Assembly: GCF_000002995.4 (NCBI RefSeq)
Contig: NW_025062479.1
Span: forward strand, 20,208,721 to 20,272,720
Reading direction: 5' to 3'
Source: Brugia malayi
Lineage: Eukaryota > Nematoda > Chromadorea > Rhabditida > Onchocercidae
Length of the DNA stretch: 64,000 nt
Part shown: positions 40,701 to 53,391 of the stretch, in pieces
Numbering within the stretch: the stretch's first letter is position 1
Layout: every line of letters starts with the position of its first letter
Program-made: the position numbers and the translations under genes
Notes under the pieces: generated by a model
Database searches by the model: none
Told to the model about the DNA's origin: nothing
What the model saw: the letters and a program-made list of their open reading frames with translations, nothing else

Positions 40701-43700
40701 TGTTATTGTTACTGGTATGGTTTTTTGATTTTGGGGAAAATAACATAATTTACCCTTCGAAATTGTTGTTCTGATGACTATATTTACGGATTTACTAGAA
40801 GATTAAAATCACATTGCGAAGTATCTTCAGCCAGAAAGCGTATGTGATTTGCAGGACGTTCTGGCGATCGCACCCTCGGTGCGCGATTAATACGAATGGC
40901 TGAACAAGCAGCAGAAAATCCTAACGGTACCATAAATCGTAATTTAACCTTAGAAGTCAAACGAAGAATCCGTTTAGACGGTGTTGAGTTGGAAAATTAT
41001 CGAGCCAAAAAGCGAGCGGAAGAACGTGAAGCAACTCGAATTAGGTAATAATTATCAAAAATGTTGCCACATAACTATTACGATGTTACAATCTTCTTAT
41101 CTTTCAATATCTGCAAAATTACAAACTATAATAAGCGTAAAAATGCTTGAAGATTTATAAATTAGTTAATAATTGCAACGTTTTAGTTATTAAATCCTTT
41201 CATCGATCAATCGATAATAATCAGTTAGCATATGTCGGTGTCTTTTGTGCTCATTTGAGGCTTTTGGTTTGATGCTTGCAAAGTTGATTTATCACTGTCA
41301 TAAACATGCTGCTACCTAATTTTATTACCGGTTATTTTCATTCTAAATTGTACATACTTTTAGCATTTTTTTTTAGATTGGAAGCATCACGACGAAATGC
41401 TAGACTGGAACAAGCCGATTCATCTGACGATAGTGATGATGATGCCGTCATGGTTGTTCCTGCTACAACTTCTGGCATACTAAATGGTAAAATGACCAAT
41501 TCGAAGCGTAATATTGCGTCATCGTTTAGCGCTTCTACGACGACTTCTACAACTGGTTTGAAATTTCATTCTTTTGATAACTTATATGCAATTTAGCTAA
41601 GCTATTTCGACATGATTTGTAGATATAAGTAAGAGTTTCATTCATTTATTAGAGTATTTTTGCACAGTTTTCATATGAATTTTATACTTTTTATTGATTA
41701 CCAATCGCAAATATATCTGGCAATGAAATTACAGGAAAGGGAATTTTATATCGCGAAGTATTAATCAAAAATATAATAATTTGCATTAACTTAGTAGCTC
41801 AAATTACAGTATTGTTCACTTAATTCGACGTGCTGATGTTCTGAAAAGATTCATGAATTTTTAGTGAGAAAATTCACTAAGATCAGTTTTAGCAGATCTG
41901 TCAGCAGCTCAAATAGCAGAACAGAGATCTCACGATATAATGTGGAAATGGGAACAGCAACAGAAATCATCCTTTTTTAAACAAAGCAAAAAATCATTTC
42001 CTATGTTTCCATATATTGAAGAGAAGACTCGGGTCTGTTTTCCATTTAATTTTTCTTAGGAAGATTCTCATCAAGTCAGAATTGTGCATTTCTTTTTTAA
42101 TTATTATGTTTGATAAGATTTCTGATTTTTACAATTCTAAAAAAGATTTTTGTGATCCATGGTGATATTCGTCTGGGAATTTATATAGTTTGTGAATGGT
42201 TCCTACTCTAATAAAATGATTGTTATTCAGTGGGATGACTATGGTGAAATCATACGCCCCGAGGAATACATGATCGTGGATACACCTGTAGTACCACAAA
42301 TACCACCTGAACATAAGGATGGTACTGACAGTACTTTTGATGGACAAGTGGTACCGCTTTATGAGGAACGGGAATGGCCATCAAAATGTATCAGTCAAAT
42401 TATGAAAATGGAGGTAAGTCTATTTTGATAATTCATATTTCATTGAGACAGAATCTGAAACTTAGTTTGTTTGTCTTGCAGACTCAGTTTTATTTATTTT
42501 CATTTTCGATTAAATTCTGCATAGTATTGTAGTGCTCATCATTTATTACTTTTCTCTGTTTCGTTGTATGATATCAATTAATAGTTGATGACGAATGGTT
42601 TATTTGGTCCGTTTGTTTCATTTTCAGGGGTTTTATATATATAATTAATAAAATAATAGATACTAAGATTAAAACTGGCAGTATTCTTTGATTTTTGCGA
42701 GTGACCGATAACGCGTAAAACTAAGTGTTTGCAAAAGAGGCGGCATGTTTATTTTTTTTTTTAAAAAAAAAAAAACTACTGAGCCAATGTTTTGGAAAAG
42801 AAAAAGTTGTTTCTTGCAGATCAGTATGTAGTAATTCGTTCTGAATTGTTCTCACTTTCGTACCGCATTTCTTCATTTTCCTCATTCCTTTATTGTTAGT
42901 TATCTGGAACTAACTATAAATTTAAATAAAGTTATTTTTACACTTTTGCATTGTGATGGTTTGAAAATCCATCAAGTATAACATTCTTCTCTTTTTCAAG
43001 GAAGATGTATGGATTTTGCAATTTTAATGTTTTAATGTTGCAGGTGCTTTGCAAAGTGGATTTCATTGATTTCGAAGGACGTAGCGATGGCGAATCGGCG
43101 AAAAAAATTCTATCACAAATAAAACCAAAGCAACTAATAATTGTTCATGGTTCATCAGCAGCTACTCGACATCTTGCGCAATATGCTCAGCAAAATGGCA
43201 TTGTTCAAGTAAGCAATTTATGTTGTTTTGAATTTTTCTTTTTTGGTTGGAAAAAATCTGTCAGTCTTACAAAATTTAAGTGCCATCATTTTTGGCTTTC
43301 GAGAAGTGCTTAACTATTAAATGCTGCGTGTCATGCAAAAACGATATGCTAATATGTAGGACACTACCTTCTTAAATTGTTTGTTTAGTGATTTTTTTTC
43401 TTTTATTCTGATTTCGAATTATGGTAACTTGATTCGTATATGTTTATGAGCAACTGCTAATTAATAATTCAATATTCATAAAAACTAATTTATTTATTTT
43501 TTGTAGGGTAAAATATTCACACCGCGATTGGGCGAAATCGTTGATGCAACGATCGAATCACACATCTATCAAGTAACATTAAGTGATGCCGTTATGTCAT
43601 CCTTGATCTTCCAAACGGTTAACACTTTAAATTTGTGCATATATTTTGCTGTAAATTGATTGTTTCATTTTGATTTGTGGCTAAGTAATAATCTTTTTCA

Positions 43701-44656
43701 CAATTTTGAAACAGCGATCGGTTTAGTTGGAGATGTAATTTTTTATCTGTTAGAAAGTGAGTGATGAGTTTAGCATGACAATTTTTTATTTAGTAGGAAC
43801 CTCTAATGTTGCATATACAGGTGAAAGATGCCGAGTTGAGTTGGTTAGATGCTCGAATAGTAAGGAGGAAAACGGTAACACCAGGGCAGACACGAAATAC
43901 AGCTGAGGAGAATTTAGAAACAAATGGAAATAAGGAAGAGGAAGTAGAAGAAATGGAACAAGATGACAGTGATCAAGTCGAAGGTAAACGGTTGAGCAAT
44001 TTGAAGGTTGCAGCTGCGGATACATTTTGTCTAGAACCAATGCTTTCTGCTAATATTCCTCCGCATCAGGTTTGTTTCAATTTTTCTTACATTTTTGATT
44101 AGACACATAATAAAAATAGGGCAATTGGTTTCTTTTGATCTAAGATTTACTGATTTACGAGGGAAACATTTGGTTTGCCTTAGTTTCACTTGATTTAAGA
44201 TTTCTTGACTTTTTTTTTTTTGAGGAATATTATACTAAATTTTTCAAAAACTTTAGCACTTATGATTAATTGGACAGTTTATTTCCTAGTCAGTAGCGAG
44301 ATGAGAAATTGATGGCTATTGAAAACTTTTTTGGGGAGTACATACGTATATGAAATTTTCGGATGGAGCCATGTCATACCGAAAGGTATGATTTATTGAA
44401 TTAGTAAGATGGATGAAGAAGTGAAATTAAATTTCCATTTTAGGCAGTATTCGTTAATGATCCAAAACTTTCTGATATGAAACAGTTATTAGCTTCGAAT
44501 GGTTTTCGAGCGGAATTCAGTTCTGGTGTATTATATATAAACAACATTGCAAGCATTCGACGTAATGAAGCCGGCCGCTTTCACGTGGAAGGTTGCGCAT
44601 GTGAAGATTATTACAAAATAAGAGATATTGTTTATGCACAATTTGCAGTTGTATAG
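37722..44656 (+). CDS. CPSF2: Cleavage and polyadenylation specificity factor subunit 2 (CPSF100)
   Basis: CPSF100 is the inactive partner of the CPSF73 endonuclease in pre-mRNA 3'-end processing. Fifteen exons join in phase: 37722-37793, 38319-38507, 39124-39264, 39559-39724, 39780-39975, 40177-40381, 40618-40714, 40855-41044, 41377-41555, 41896-42032, 42231-42413, 43044-43208, 43507-43617, 43821-44069 and 44444-44656. They encode about 830 aa (human 782). The metallo-beta-lactamase fold is present but its HxHxDH metal motif is replaced by SYADIPHLG (61-69), as expected for CPSF100. Strong family blocks are [63 protein letters not shown] [64 protein letters not shown] and the final [15 protein letters not shown]. 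The acidic linker near SSDDSDDDA is typical. The ATG follows a CCATAG acceptor by 5 nt. Confidence 0.97.
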
Positions 44657-45346
44657 TTTGAAATTGCTCTTAATTGTTGATCTCATGCTGCCTTTTTTGT
44701 TGGTCTGAATGGAACAAATAGCTATGAAATTGAGAGGATGAAAAAGTTTCCGTTTAAATTATTAGTGATAAATAAGCATGCTGAAACATAGGGGATTGTT
44801 TATAACAGAGCTATGAAAATGTTTTAAACATTGGTAATGAGTTAAAAAATATTACGCGTTGTGTCTTTTTTCTTTTTTTTTTTTTTTTTTTTTTTCAAGT
44901 GTAAAGGAGGACAGCCATATTCACTAGAGAGTGTAAATAATAAGAAACGTTGGAAAGGGTTTTAATGGTGTGCTTAAATATAATGTAAAACTGGAAAAAA
45001 ACAGTACTGATGGATTAAATTAACGAAAAAGAAGATGATTTCATATAAGTTTTTCTTCTTTGTATGGAAGGAGGGTTGTGAAAGTAAATGAAATCTATCG
45101 ATATCTCAAATAGCAGCAAAATTATGGCATACTGAAGACATTCTGGCATTGAAGTCGAGTGTCAACGAAATTGCTTTTTTTTTCTATCTGCAAAGAGTGG
45201 CATGAAAGTATTCAGTTTTCCTCGGCCTGACTGGATAATATGCAAATATTTCTTTCTGATATGCTAATTTTTTTAATTCAATTTATATGTACATGCACAT
45301 ATCGACTGGTAAATTGGAAGTATCAAGCTTGTGATTGTTTGTTAAA
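44657..45346. other. Short spacer between CPSF2 and the LU-like gene
   Basis: This 0.7-kb AT-rich spacer contains a long T tract at about 44873-44895. It probably holds the CPSF2 3' UTR. The two flanking genes have the same orientation, so co-transcription is possible but not shown. Confidence 0.5.
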
Positions 45347-46327
45347 ATGGTTGCTTTGTTTCATTGTTTTAAAATTTTAATTGTTAGTTTTTTCCAGGTT
45401 TTTAAGTAGCACTTAATCTTTATAAATTCTAAAAATTATTGCCAAAGGAAGGATGTAAATGATCTAACTGAGTTAAGTTCAATTTTTTTTTTTTTTTTGC
45501 ATGAAAAAGATGTAATATTTATTTTTCATACTGTTTTTGTATTCAAAATAAAAGCAAAAATTGGAAGGATTACAGGTTGCTTTTGTGGGTGATATGATAG
45601 GATCAACAATTAGTCTGCTATGTTACTCAAGTTTTTTTCAACAACAATACGAAGAATGTGATGATAGTGATTATTGCTTTTTCTTGGAAGATTATCCGAT
45701 ACTCGATCCAACCGATACGCAAAATCATGCACGTAGTTGTGAACGGCGTGGTTACTGTAAAGTAATTAAAATAATTGATTATAGTATAAAATTATTAAAC
45801 AGAAAGATGAAATACGGCAGGGAAGAAGGGTATAATAATACTGTAAAAAATTTATGCATATATAATAAGTTTTCTTTCTTTTTTTCTTTCTTGCTGTTTA
45901 CCTTCGATTTAAAACTTCAGTAAGTGTTAGAACAGTTTTTTTTTTTTTAATTTCCAAATTTTTAAAGAAATAAAAATTCAGGTTTTTTATAGATTAAAGA
46001 TCAAAAAACTACAAAAAAAAATTCTTATTGGGGCTGATTTATTGCTAAATTATATTTAGTTTTTTTTTTTTTTTCTTATTTCTACTTTTTTTTCAAAATA
46101 AATTTCAGACACTGGTTGAGAATTTGAATGGTAAAATTTTGACAAAATATGGTTTGACACATAAATGTGGAACTTTTATGGCAAATGAAAAGACATATGC
46201 AGATTTATGTTGTTGCAATTATAATTGGTGCAACAGGTTAAAGGTTAATGAATTACCATTAGTAATGGATAGCAAAAAGATGAAAAGAAATAGAGCAAGA
46301 AGATGGGAAGAAAGAAATGAAATATGA
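45347..46327 (+). CDS. Small cysteine-rich secreted protein, LU/three-finger-like (Ly6/uPAR type)
   Basis: The core is two exons, 45576-45761 and 46109-46327, joined in phase with good sites (TGTAAA/GTAATT and TTTCAG/ACACTG). The cysteines are spaced as in LU-domain proteins: LLCYSS near the start, then ECDDSDYC, SCERRGYC, HKCGTF and a terminal CCCNYNWCN. The CC-x(4)-CN type ending is the hallmark of this fold. A candidate signal-peptide exon (45347-45397, MVALFHCFKILIVSFF) joins in phase but has a poor donor (CAG/GTTTTTAAG). With it the protein is about 151 aa. Instead, initiation could occur at the in-frame ATG inside the second exon. No GPI-type hydrophobic tail is seen; the C-terminus is basic. 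Binding partner and function are unknown. The family call is from cysteine pattern only. Confidence 0.55.
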
Positions 46328-46994
46328 AATACTTTGTAACTGATGGAATAATTCATGAATTGCAATTAATACATATGGTTGGACCTTTCAAATTTGTGTA
46401 ATTTCTTTCATATTGAATTTGTTCTTTCTTTTTTTTTTTTTTGTTATTATCCTTGCATTTAATCAATTATTAGATTTACTCTTGAAATTTTATTTCCAGT
46501 TTAAAATTATTGCATATTTTTGTTGCTGTAACTATTTTAGAATATAAAGGATTTTTTACATATTTTTTATTAACATGCATATTTTGCACAATTTTAATGC
46601 TTATTTTTTACAAACATCTGTCATTACATTATTTTTTTTCTCCCATTCAATTATTCTTTAAATAAATAACATTAAAATTTGTGATAAGCTTTAAATGCTT
46701 TTTTAAAATAATTAAGATGGTGTCAAAATTGAATGTTTAAATCAGTTTTGTTTGAAACAAAATTGAAAAAAGAAATGATATTAAGAATTTTTAGCAAATT
46801 CAAATAATCTTTTAAAGTATAAAATTTATTAACAAAAACAAAGAGCTATATTCTTCCACTTTTTTTTTTCCTTTCTCTCTGATACACAAAAAGATTTGTG
46901 TCGCCTTTTTCTTTCATTCTTTTGCGGAATCTTTCATATAATTTTTAGCCGAACATCAAAGATTGCTAAGAATCAGTTTATTGCGTAATTAACA

Positions 46995-46998
<4 letters not shown>

Positions 46999-47024
<26 letters not shown>
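46999..47024. repeat. AT dinucleotide microsatellite
   Basis: A run of about 13 TA units lies at the start of the gene-free region. Confidence 0.9.
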
Positions 47025-47030
<6 letters not shown>

Positions 47031-47239
47031 TGTTGATACATATCAATGTAAGCAGCAGTAGAGATTGACCGTTGTCCACTCCAATTCAAATTCATAGAAA
47101 AGGAAAGATTTTTGATCTGTTAGAAAATTTATGTGACGCGGTCATTTGACAATACAACTTGACACATCACAAATCACATCTTTTATCTTATAATATTTAC
47201 CTATCTATCATTTTACTAATTTTACCGACATGTCATATC

Positions 47240-47322
47240 ACGTATCATTCTATAATACCCACAAATAATTCTTTAATACTTAGGTATAATTTTATAACTT
47301 AGACGTATCATTCTATAATACC
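47240..47322. repeat. 20-bp exact direct repeat pair
   Basis: The 20-mer ACGTATCATTCTATAATACC occurs at 47240-47259 and again at 47303-47322, 63 bp apart. The surrounding sequence has related TATAAT words, so the pair probably belongs to a short degenerate tandem tract. Confidence 0.75.
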
Positions 47323-48848
47323 TATTTATCACTCAGTATAATCTTATCATTAATATAGAATATAGGCAATCAGTATATTATTAAATTACTCTAATTAATC
47401 GAATTCTTCTTAAGATAACTTAATTTTTCATTTTTTATTAATTAGATTTTGTCCAATTTTTTGCACTATATATCTGTTTTCTAAATCTGCAATATTTAAT
47501 GTATTTAATATTTAATGATTTTAAATTTGTATTGATTTCATAAATATCAATGCTTGTTCATTTAATTATTTTTTTTCTTCCTTTTTCCTTTTCTAAATGT
47601 AAAAAAATTTAGCTTCATAAACGAAAAAGCTAGGAATAACGTTAAATGATGGAAGAAAGTGTTCATTTCCAAGACTTTGTCATATTTGCAAATTTTAAAA
47701 CATTACAATTCTTATTTTAAATTCCAATATGTTACACTTCTATAATGTATTAAATTTTTAAAAAAATTTTGTATTTCATCATATGTTTATTTAAAAAAAT
47801 CAAAATGATTATAATTAAAAGCTGAATTTAAATCTTAGTATTATCATATCATTTGTAAAAAGGCTCTGGAAAAAATTAACATACGAACAAGCATAGACAT
47901 TTGAATACTATAGAAAAATTCAAAAAAAAAAAAATAAAAAATAAAGAATTTATTATAAATAGGAAGAAAAAATATTACCAATATTAAGTAGCAAATTCAA
48001 ATGGCATAGAAATATGCAAATGTCACATTCATATTAATGAAAGAATTATGTAGCGCTAAAAGCATATAATTATTTTGCAAATCATAAGCTTAGTGTTATT
48101 AATATCTTTCTTACTATCAATTATTAATCTATGAATCTGTGAAGATTTTAAATCAATGAATGAATCAAATTCTTGTCTTTTGTGATTTTTCCTTCTTGAT
48201 ATTCCTTCAATTCTACTTTTAACTATTTTGGAATGATAGGTTATTAAAAAACTAAATTAAACTTTAAAATTGGTCAAATATATTTTATTGCACATATATT
48301 ATTCCTTCATCAAAGATTTGGTAATGCCAAAATAATATGCATTTAACTATAATTGCGATATTACTAATTATATTGTAATCATTCTTTTTCTCCTTTTCAT
48401 TTATTTTCTATCTCTCTTGTTCCCAATCCATTATTACAATCTATCAATAAATTGAAAAAATATATGATATTAAATACGATTCCATTAATTATTACAGAAC
48501 GATAAGTAATTATCTTATTTTATTAAACAAAAAAAAAAAAAGAAAAATAGTAAATTCTCGAAATGCTGCAAAATCGTTATTGAAAGGTATCGTTATCACT
48601 TTGTGTTGCACAGATTCCAACATTTTAAACATTCACTGCTAACAAATTCAGCCAGCGAATATTTGTTTCATTGATACATCCAGTGCCACTGATGTTATCA
48701 CTGTTGTTGTTATCAGCGCTTTCATTGTTATTGTTGTTATATTATAACTTATTTTCATCACTATTATTGCTACTCCGTTTGTTTATATTACTATTACCAA
48801 TGTTGTTATTGCTATTAATATTAATAGTATTTATTACTATTATTATCA

Positions 48849-48849
<1 letters not shown>

Positions 48850-48898
<49 letters not shown>

Positions 48899-48916
48899 GT
48901 TATTATTATTATTATT
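48850..48916. repeat. ATT trinucleotide microsatellite
   Basis: About 22 nearly perfect ATT units, interrupted once by a GTT, lie within a wider ATT/GTT-rich tract (about 48690-48920). The tract creates a 128-codon ORF of poly-Ile/Leu, which is not a gene. Confidence 0.9.
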
Positions 48917-51660
48917 TGTTATGATTATAATTGCATTATCGGTATTAAAACATTATTACCGTCTATTACAATTGTCAAATTAACATTCCTGGCTTATTTC
49001 CATTTTTCTATTTTATTCATTTTTCGTCACATAAATGATGAAATTTTAAGGTCATAATTTTTATGACAAGTATATTGCTTATTGATTTTCCTTCCATTGC
49101 TTATTTAAAGAAAAGAAGTATTTAATTTTCATTTATTTCTTTTATAACAAATGTTCGTTTTTCCTTCTTTATTTTGTTTTTCTTTTTTAAATTGTGTTTA
49201 AAAACAAATAGGAAATAAATTTAAAAAAAGGGAAAAAAGCAACAACATGTTTGCATTGTGAAAAAGAAAATATATCATCGGTTTGAGTTAAAAAAATTTT
49301 TTTTTAAATGTTTTTTCCCACTATTTCTCTCTTCCTTACCCTCCCTCTCTCTTTATCTCCCTCTATTAAATTGTTATTTCCATTTCATTTTTCGTAATTT
49401 ATAATGAATGAATGAATGAATGATTTGACCGCTAAATCGCTTTTTGACAAATATTTTCAATTTAAAAAAACAATTTCTATAGTCCTTCTATTTATACGTC
49501 TACATTTTATTCATTTTCTATTTTTTTTTTTTTTTTTTAGTTAAATTAATTATCAGTGATTGGAGTTATTTTTCATTGAATGATTTCATTTAAAATAGAA
49601 ATAAAAAGGAAGGAAGAAGGAAAAATCAAAATGGAAAATAAATTTTATAATTGAAAAATATCATATTTGAATGACATGTGAAAAGAAATGAAAAAATTTT
49701 TTATATTTCAAAATATTTGAAATAAAAATAAATGATATAGAAATGTGTATAAGAGGAAAAGAGTAAATAACCTTTTTTTTTTTTTTTTTTTTCAGAAAAA
49801 AAAATGTGATGAATAGGAGAATAGAAATGAAAAGATAAAATACACACCTGTTTTTTTTACCTTACTTTTTGTTTTCCTCCTCTTCAATATACATCGCTTT
49901 TATTCACTCATTCATTCAAGTTAGCAATCGATATAAGCGCTAATTGTTTCTCATAATGGACAATGGATACTTACTTATTTCAAACATTGAATAAAATGAA
50001 AAAGTAAAGAGATGAGAGAGAGAGAGAGATAGTGATGCGGGATCTTTTTAATCAAAGAAACAACAAAAACATCAAAGAAGGCAATTTTTCATCATTTTCT
50101 TTCTTTCTTATTTATCATCATCACTTTCTTTCAATTTCTTTTCATTCTTTAGTTAGAAAGATAACAAAAAGAAAGAGAAGAAGGAAAAAAAAAATGGAAA
50201 TATGAATGAATAATTGTTGTTAAATGAATAAGAAGGAAATGATACATAAAAGAGGAAAGTGTATATTTATTCCTTCTTTTTTTCACTTTTTTTTTTTTTG
50301 TACATCAAAAAGAGGATGAAATGAGGGATTCTTTTATTGTTTCCGGGCGCAACTATCCTTTTGATGTTGCTTTAATTAGACAAGCTAAACATGCTATGCC
50401 ATTATTCCTGTTTCATTTTATTTGTCAAAAAATGCGTGAATATATTGTTATTATTAATGCCATTAGTCAATTTTCTATTTGACCTTGAAATGTGAACTGT
50501 TGTTGTTGTTGATCGATTTTGATCTCTTCTTTAAATGTTAATTGTTGCTATTATTGTTGATAATGATTGACATAGATTTGAACTATTAATCAGTCTGGTT
50601 TTTAATTTTGTATTGTTATTGTTGATGAATTTCAATTTAATTTCAAATATAAATTTTTGTTGTTTCCTTTCCTATTAACAGGAATTACTGAATAATACGT
50701 ATGCTATTTATTTTTAAATATATATGTCATTTTTTTTTTTTTTTTTTTCATTATTGTGACTTTTTGACATAATCACTAAGTAACTGATTGCTCTTTTTTT
50801 ACAAATGTTTACTTATATTAAACATAAACCAATAATTTATTTTTTTATTTTTTATTATTCTCTACATTTCTTGTTCTTCTGTGTTGAGATGTGGCAGAAG
50901 AGAAAGAAAATGTTTATACATTCGAAATTTCAATTAAATTCAACTTTAACAATTCATTAGCCATTCTTTCCTTTCTTTTTCCATCCTTTCTCTCCTCCTT
51001 TCTTTTCTATGAAGATTGTTGTAAATGATAATAATGACAAAAATGTGATAAGTTTTTCCTCTTCTTTTAACAAAGTGCAAAATTGATGTTCTATAGCAGC
51101 GCAAATAAGAGAAAAAAGTTCTATTATATTACAGTATTAATGTAATGAAGTATATGTGCCAAAGAATTAAAATATATATGTGTATGAATAATAGAATCAA
51201 AAAAAAAAATCGAAAGATCATAATCGATATAATATTTTTTTCTTTCTAAACTGCTTGTTTAACATTTTTTAAAAGTATTTTCAAACAAATTTTACTTTCA
51301 TTTTTCTTCTTTTCTATTTTCATTTCATTCCGTTTCGCTTTTTTCTCAATTATCAAAAAAAAAAAAAAAAAGAAGTGGATGATTGTAATTTGTTCGCAGA
51401 GAGATATATCTCTTTCAAAAAAAAAAAGGGCGAGAAAGAGATAGAGAGAAGAAGAGGAGGAAAGAATAAAAGAAGGTATGAAGAAAAAAATTGAACGAAA
51501 CAAAAAGTAAGGAAAAAAGAGGATGAAAAAACATTACTTCTTTAAAAGGCTATCTATCATTCATTTTCATTTCTTCATCATCGCCTCTTCCAAATAATTG
51601 TTCACTTTTCAATTTCCATTTGAAATGCTTTTAATGCAAATGTTTGTTCATACATTTATG

Positions 51661-51974
51661 TGCACACTATTCATATAAAATATATAGACAAATATAAATC
51701 AGTAGATTAATCAATTAATGAAGCTAATCGATCAATTGATAAATTCATAAAGAAATTCCGAAAGTAGTAATAATGTATAAAAGTATACATTTTATACATA
51801 ATTTTTTATACACTAATTTACATAAATATATAGAAACCAATATATGTATATTCAGTAATGAATTAATTTGAATAATATTTAGTAATTGGTTTGCATACTA
51901 TTCATATAAATGTGTAAACAAATATATATTAGTACATTACTAAATTAGTTATGTTAATCGATCAATTAATAAAG
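51661..51974. repeat. Diverged direct repeat pair (about 83 bp each)
   Basis: Copy 1 (51661-51745) and copy 2 (51892-51974) share the same order of words: GCACACTATTCATATAAA versus GCATACTATTCATATAAA, then ACAAATATA, AGTA.ATTA, and TAATCGATCAATT.ATAAA. They differ mainly by single substitutions. The start-to-start distance is about 231 bp. No ORF or terminal inverted repeats are associated with it. Confidence 0.7.
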
Positions 51975-53304
51975 ATATTATAGATATCCGTATAGACATT
52001 CATATATGTATGGAATAATATGTAAAAATAGTAATAATAATGTCTTAAGATAAAAGGATTCATTTTAGTTTCTTGTTGAATTATTATTATTCTATAACAG
52101 TGCAATTTTTTTATTGTTTATTAATTTCATTAATAATCAAAAAAAAAAAAAAAAAATGGAGTTAAATGGTATTAGTTTATAATGATAAACTTTAATTATA
52201 TCAATTCATTTATTAGTTACTCATCGTTTACATTAGTTTTTCCTCATCCTTATGCTATGAACTTTTTCCCTCTATCTATAACGGCATAAACTTCTTAAAG
52301 ATGATTAATTAACTTGATGAAGATTAAGAAAACAAAGTTAAACAATGATTGTGATAAATTTCAATTACAATTTGTGATATTACTTCTTATTACAGTTACC
52401 TTAGTCTGGTATATTATGAGTGTTTATATTAATTTCTGTTATTTAACAAAATTTTTATTTTTTGCCCTTTTCCTTAATTATTCACCCTACAAAATACAAC
52501 TTATGCTATTGCTAAAAAGAAAAGTGAAATAAAAAGAACGATAGTCAAATAGATAAATTAGTTTTTAAAAAAGATATTTGTTAAAAGGTTATTTATTCAC
52601 ATTTTTTCTCTTTTCATTTTTTTTTTTTTCAAAACAAATTTTTCACATTTATCACTATTTTTTAACGAATGGAATAGTTTCTCTAATACGATAAAGAAAA
52701 AAAAAAAAAAAAAATAGTTGTGTTACTATGTTGTTAGTAACTATTTTTACGTTTTCTTTTTTTTTTTTTTCTTCTAATTTGAATCATAAAATTTTTCAAT
52801 GAAGTTTTAAAAAGACAAAAAAGAATAGTTTTATTTCATTTTCCTATTCTCTTATATCATAAAAGAAATTAAATTGATAAATTCTATGTGATGTGTCATA
52901 TATATAATCTGATAATGTCATATGCTATTTGGCATATTCTGTTTATTGGAAAATAAATAATGCATTCATTTCATTTCAATTCATTTCATTAATTGTTATC
53001 AATTTCTATTCACACTGCATTCATTTCTATGCTTCCATCATAAAATATAACGAAAGCATTGCGATGAATGAATAAATAAATTATCGTTACGTTTGATGAG
53101 ATAATTGCTTATGTGCAAGTCATGCGTAAAGGAGAAAAAAAAAATGGAGAAATAAGCTTGTGGGGAAATTTTTTCTCTTTTTTTACCTTCCGATTAAATT
53201 TTACCAGATTTCATTTCTACAATATCTTTTACAGTATCACTTCTGCACAGTTATATTTATTTTAAGCCGCATTAATTTTATTGGATTAGTTATATGCACT
53301 ATCC

Positions 53305-53391
53305 GTGTACAGTACAAACATTATATTGGGTGAGGTAACTGATACGGTATATCAGGTCAAATGTATATTAATATCCTTGTACAGTACAAAC
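53305..53391. repeat. Direct repeat of a GTACAGTACAAAC word
   Basis: GTGTACAGTACAAAC at 53305-53319 and TTGTACAGTACAAAC at 53377-53391 share 14 of 15 bases and lie 72 bp apart. Each is preceded by a similar ATCC word. A related CGTACAGTACC occurs near 63526. Confidence 0.65.

Noticed and set aside
48671..49057. 128-codon ORF of Leu/Ile
   Set aside because: It is produced by the ATT/GTT microsatellite. The apparent membrane segment is an artefact.
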